Translations under genes and position numbers: made by a program | In this document: in pieces, positions 14,840-16,942 of the stretch | How the letters are laid out: each line of letters starts with the position of its first letter | Numbering within the stretch: the first letter of the stretch is position 1 | DNA from: JAIBCL01 sp031411695 | GTDB lineage: Bacteria > Verrucomicrobiota > Verrucomicrobiia > Verrucomicrobiales > Verrucomicrobiaceae | Direction: 5' to 3' | Length of the DNA stretch: 16,942 nucleotides | Assembly: GCA_031411695.1 (NCBI GenBank) | Contig: JANOBO010000260.1 | Coordinates: 1-16,942, forward strand | Notes under the pieces: model-generated | Told to the model about the DNA's origin: nothing | Seen by the model: the letters and a program-made list of their open reading frames with translations, nothing else | The model's database searches: none

Positions 14840-15484
14840 TTATTGGGGCACGGCCACCTGCTCCCCGAGGAAATGAGGCTGAGTGTGAAGCACGTCCACA
14901 TCCAGCACGGCCTTCACGCGCGCAAAGGCTTCGCGGATGTAAATTTTGAGCGCCGACTCGAACTTCACATTCTCGGCGTTGAGCGCGATGGCGTCGATTC
15001 CATTGCACCTCGCTAAATAAATCGCCCGCTCGTTGTGAAACGGCTGCGAGACAATCGTGATCCGATCCTGCCCGAACACCTTTTTCGCGCGAACAACGGA
15101 GTCGAGCGTGCGAAAGCCGGCGTAGTCGCAGGTGATCTTGCCCTCCGGCACACCCGCCGCGATCAGCGCCTCCTTCATGTCCGTCGGCTCATCATAGCCT
15201 TCGTGACGATTGTCGCCGCTCACGATCAACGCCGTGGCCATGCCCGCACGATACAACTCAGCCGCCGCACGGATGCGCGTGGTGAAAAACGGATTGCTCC
15301 AGCCGCCGCGCAGTTTTCTCGTGCAGCCCAGCACCAGCCCCACACGCTTGTCTGGCAAGGCGGCTGGGTTATCGAACAACCGGCCGCTCGCAGACCTCTT
15401 CACCAAGAAATGACACGCCACCACTGCAAGCAAGACGCTGGCAATGCCGATCGCGATCAGTGCCAGCCAGCGTTTGAGCCTCAT
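14840..15484 (-). CDS. sanA: SanA/YdcF-type membrane protein (DUF218)
   Basis: Encodes 214 residues. An N-terminal membrane anchor (residues ~5-27, WLALIAIGIASVLLAVVACHF) is followed by the DUF218 domain: VGLVLGCTRKL, FTTRIRAAAELYRAG, LIVSGDNRHEGYDEP, DYAGFRTLDSVVRAKKVFG and SQPFHNERAIYLAR. SGDN, YDEP and DYAGFRTLDS are the diagnostic SanA blocks. SanA in E. coli affects envelope permeability and vancomycin exclusion at high temperature; its biochemical activity is not settled. The enzymatic domain should face the periplasm. It starts 12 bp after the fdhA stop, suggesting co-transcription, although the two functions are not obviously linked. Confidence 0.9.
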   Translation of the reverse strand: MRLKRWLALIAIGIASVLLAVVACHFLVKRSASGRLFDNPAALPDKRVGLVLGCTRKLRGGWSNPFFTTRIRAAAELYRAGMATALIVSGDNRHEGYDEPTDMKEALIAAGVPEGKITCDYAGFRTLDSVVRAKKVFGQDRITIVSQPFHNERAIYLARCNGIDAIALNAENVKFESALKIYIREAFARVKAVLDVDVLHTQPHFLGEQVAVPQ

Positions 15485-15496
15485 GATCGGTTCAAC

Positions 15497-16780
15497 TCAC
15501 GCACTGTGCTCCGCCATAACATGCAGGCGCTGCTTCTTCGGCTTGGTGGCCGAAACCTTCTCCACATCCGCCGCCACCACCTTGTATTCGGGGCACATGG
15601 TGTCGCCGTCGCAGCCCTGGCCGGTGACGTTGTTCACCATGTGCTCGGGGAAGTGAAAGGTGGTGTAGAGGATGCCGGGCTTCACTTCTTCGGTGATGTT
15701 GGCGATCAGCTCGACTTCGCCGCGTGCGGAGGAGAGCCGGACTTTATCGCCTGTGGAGATGCCTTTACTGCCGGCGTCGAGGGCGCAGATGGAGAGCACA
15801 TCCTGCGGAATGATGCTGCTGTTGCCCGTGCGGCGGGTCATGGTGCCGCAGTTGTAATGCTCGAGCAGACGTCCGGTGGTGAGGATGAAGGGAAACTCCT
15901 TCCCGTTGGCTTTGAGTTCGCTGGACTCAACCCACGGGAAGAAATGGAACTTGCCGAGGCCGCGATGGAAGTGGTCCTGGTGGAGAATCTGCGTGTCGGT
16001 GCCGTCGGCGTGGATGGGCCACTGTTTGCCGTTGTCTCCGAGGCCCTCCCACGTCGCGCCCTTGAAGAACGGCACGATGTGCGCGATCTCGGCGAGCATT
16101 CCATCAGGCGTGTAGTCGGGCTGCGGATAACCAAAACGCTGCATGATCTCGCACATGATCTGGCCGTCGGGCCGCGTGCCTTCGAGCGGCTTCACGGCTG
16201 CCTTCACGCGCTGCACGCGGCGCTCGGCGTTGGTGAAGGTGCCGCTCTTTTCAAGGAACGAAGAGGCGGGCAGGATGACGTTGGCGAACTTGGCCGTCTC
16301 GGTCATGAAAATCTCCTGCACGACGAGGAAATCGAGGCTGTTCATGGCATGCTTCACATGCTCGCTGTCGGGATCAGTCTGCACCACGTCCTCGCCCATG
16401 AGCCAGAGCGCCTTCAACTTCCCTTCAATGGCGGCGTCAAACATCTGCGGGATTTTCCAGCCAGGCTCGGACGGCGTCGGCATGCCATAGAACTCGGCGT
16501 AGCGACGTTGCACATCGAGATCGTTCATTTCAAAATAGCCCGCGCCCTGATGCGGCTGGCAGCCCATGTCGGCGGCGCCCTGCACGTTGTTCTGGCCGCG
16601 GAGGGGATTCACGCCGACGCCGGGACGACCAATGTTGCCGGTCATCATGGCAAGATTGGAGATGAGCATGACGGTCTTCGCGCCCTGCTCGTGCTCGGTG
16701 ACGCCGAGTCCGTGGAAGCTCATCGCCGCGCCGCTGCTCGCGTATTCGAGCGCGGCGGCTTTGACGAGTTCCTTGTCCAC
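15497..16780 (-). CDS. fdhA: Formate dehydrogenase alpha subunit (molybdopterin oxidoreductase), C-terminal part
   Basis: A 427-residue open frame bearing the C-terminal half of an FdhA/FdhF-type molybdopterin oxidoreductase. Visible blocks are the middle-domain GVGVNPLRGQNNVQGAADMG, LWLMGEDVVQTDPDSEHV, VVQEIFMTETAKFANVILPA, FLEKSGTFTNAERRVQRV and FPFILTTGRLLEHYNCGTMT. A final MopB-type C-terminal beta-barrel (IPQDVLSICALDAGSKGIST ... ILYTTFHFPEHMVNN) follows. The Mo/W cofactor is held between these domains; the FeS and active-site Cys or Sec region lies outside the window. The GTG at 16780 is only the first start after an in-frame TAA (16793-16795). It has no ribosome-binding site, so it is not a true gene start. 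The normal gene continues upstream in the same frame. Confidence 0.85.
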   Translation of the reverse strand: MDKELVKAAALEYASSGAAMSFHGLGVTEHEQGAKTVMLISNLAMMTGNIGRPGVGVNPLRGQNNVQGAADMGCQPHQGAGYFEMNDLDVQRRYAEFYGMPTPSEPGWKIPQMFDAAIEGKLKALWLMGEDVVQTDPDSEHVKHAMNSLDFLVVQEIFMTETAKFANVILPASSFLEKSGTFTNAERRVQRVKAAVKPLEGTRPDGQIMCEIMQRFGYPQPDYTPDGMLAEIAHIVPFFKGATWEGLGDNGKQWPIHADGTDTQILHQDHFHRGLGKFHFFPWVESSELKANGKEFPFILTTGRLLEHYNCGTMTRRTGNSSIIPQDVLSICALDAGSKGISTGDKVRLSSARGEVELIANITEEVKPGILYTTFHFPEHMVNNVTGQGCDGDTMCPEYKVVAADVEKVSATKPKKQRLHVMAEHSA

Positions 16781-16792
16781 ACCCGTGATTTT

Positions 16793-16942
16793 TTACAGCG
16801 CATCGATGTCGAGCGCGCGGAGTCCGGCCTCGAACTCGGCCCAGTTCTCGCAGCGCTTTTCAACGAAGTCCTTCTTCACCAATCCGGCGTCGAGGATAAA
16901 GCGGGCGAACATGTTCAGCATCGCCACATTGGTGCCGGGGCG
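16793..16942 (-). pseudogene. fdhA: fdhA upstream piece, interrupted by an in-frame TAA
   Basis: Reading the minus strand from 16942, the same frame gives RPGTNVAMLNMFARFILDAG, KKDFVEKRCENWAEFEAGLR and ALDIDAL. These are standard FdhA residues leading into KITGVDKELVKAAA of the downstream piece. Between them stands TAA (16793-16795), beside a run of six A on the minus strand. Frames agree on both sides, so the change is a substitution (for example GAA to TAA), not an indel. TAA is not a selenocysteine codon, and elsewhere in this window TAA ends genes normally (for example prc). Either fdhA is broken in this genome or the base is a sequencing or assembly error. Confidence 0.75.

Noticed and set aside
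13699..14949. 416-residue plus-strand open frame
   Set aside because: It is antisense to the CxxCH gene; composition is Arg/His-rich without family motifs, while the minus frame has signal peptide and CxxCH.
16793..16795. Selenocysteine recoding in fdhA
   Set aside because: The codon is TAA, not TGA, and the position is far downstream of the catalytic Sec/Cys site of formate dehydrogenases.

Overview
This is a GC-rich bacterial window with short intergenic gaps and few clear Shine-Dalgarno sites. I place it in the PVC group, most likely Verrucomicrobiota. That is an inference from a PEP-CTERM tail, a secreted FAD oxidoreductase with a golvesin/xanthan-lyase-like C-terminus, a TPR-redoxin fusion, a planctomycete/verrucomicrobium-style CxxCH secreted protein, and short intergenic repeats. 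I see no intact mobile element, rRNA or CRISPR array.

Left part (1-2050, + strand): the C-terminal end of a GT4 glycosyltransferase/glycogen synthase, a seven-unit 7-bp AACAC repeat, ppnP (nucleoside phosphorylase), a frame-broken short coding relic, a small basic protein of unknown function, and a degenerate-looking stretch. The stretch ends in a short ORF carrying a PEP-CTERM sorting tail. Convergent to this, on the - strand (2051-4881), lie a large secreted FAD-dependent oxidoreductase and an MBL-fold (glyoxalase II-like) hydrolase.

Centre (5005-11825, + strand): prc (tail-specific periplasmic protease), then moaC and mogA, two steps of molybdenum-cofactor synthesis, spaced like an operon. 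Next come tRNA-Pro(GGG), an exported TPR protein fused to a thioredoxin-like domain with a CGHC active site, and an RsuA/RluB-type pseudouridine synthase.

Right part: a small thiol/metal group made of an exported HMA metal-binding protein and an exported rhodanese on the - strand, divergent from an exported Cys-type glutathione peroxidase on the + strand. A strong intrinsic terminator lies between rhodanese and HMA, only about 14 nt before the HMA start. A second terminator follows the peroxidase. The last block is on the - strand and reads fdhA -> sanA -> CxxCH-containing secreted protein. fdhA is a molybdopterin formate dehydrogenase alpha subunit that runs off the window edge and is interrupted by an in-frame TAA at 16793-16795.

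Functional links: moaC/mogA make the cofactor that an FdhA-type enzyme uses. Many products are predicted to be exported (Prc, FAD oxidoreductase, TPR-redoxin, HMA, rhodanese, peroxidase, CxxCH protein) or membrane-anchored (SanA), so the window is rich in envelope, redox and protein-quality functions. I found no convincing new multi-gene defence or mobile system. The most unusual signals are the heptamer array, the terminator jammed against the HMA start, and the stop codon inside fdhA.
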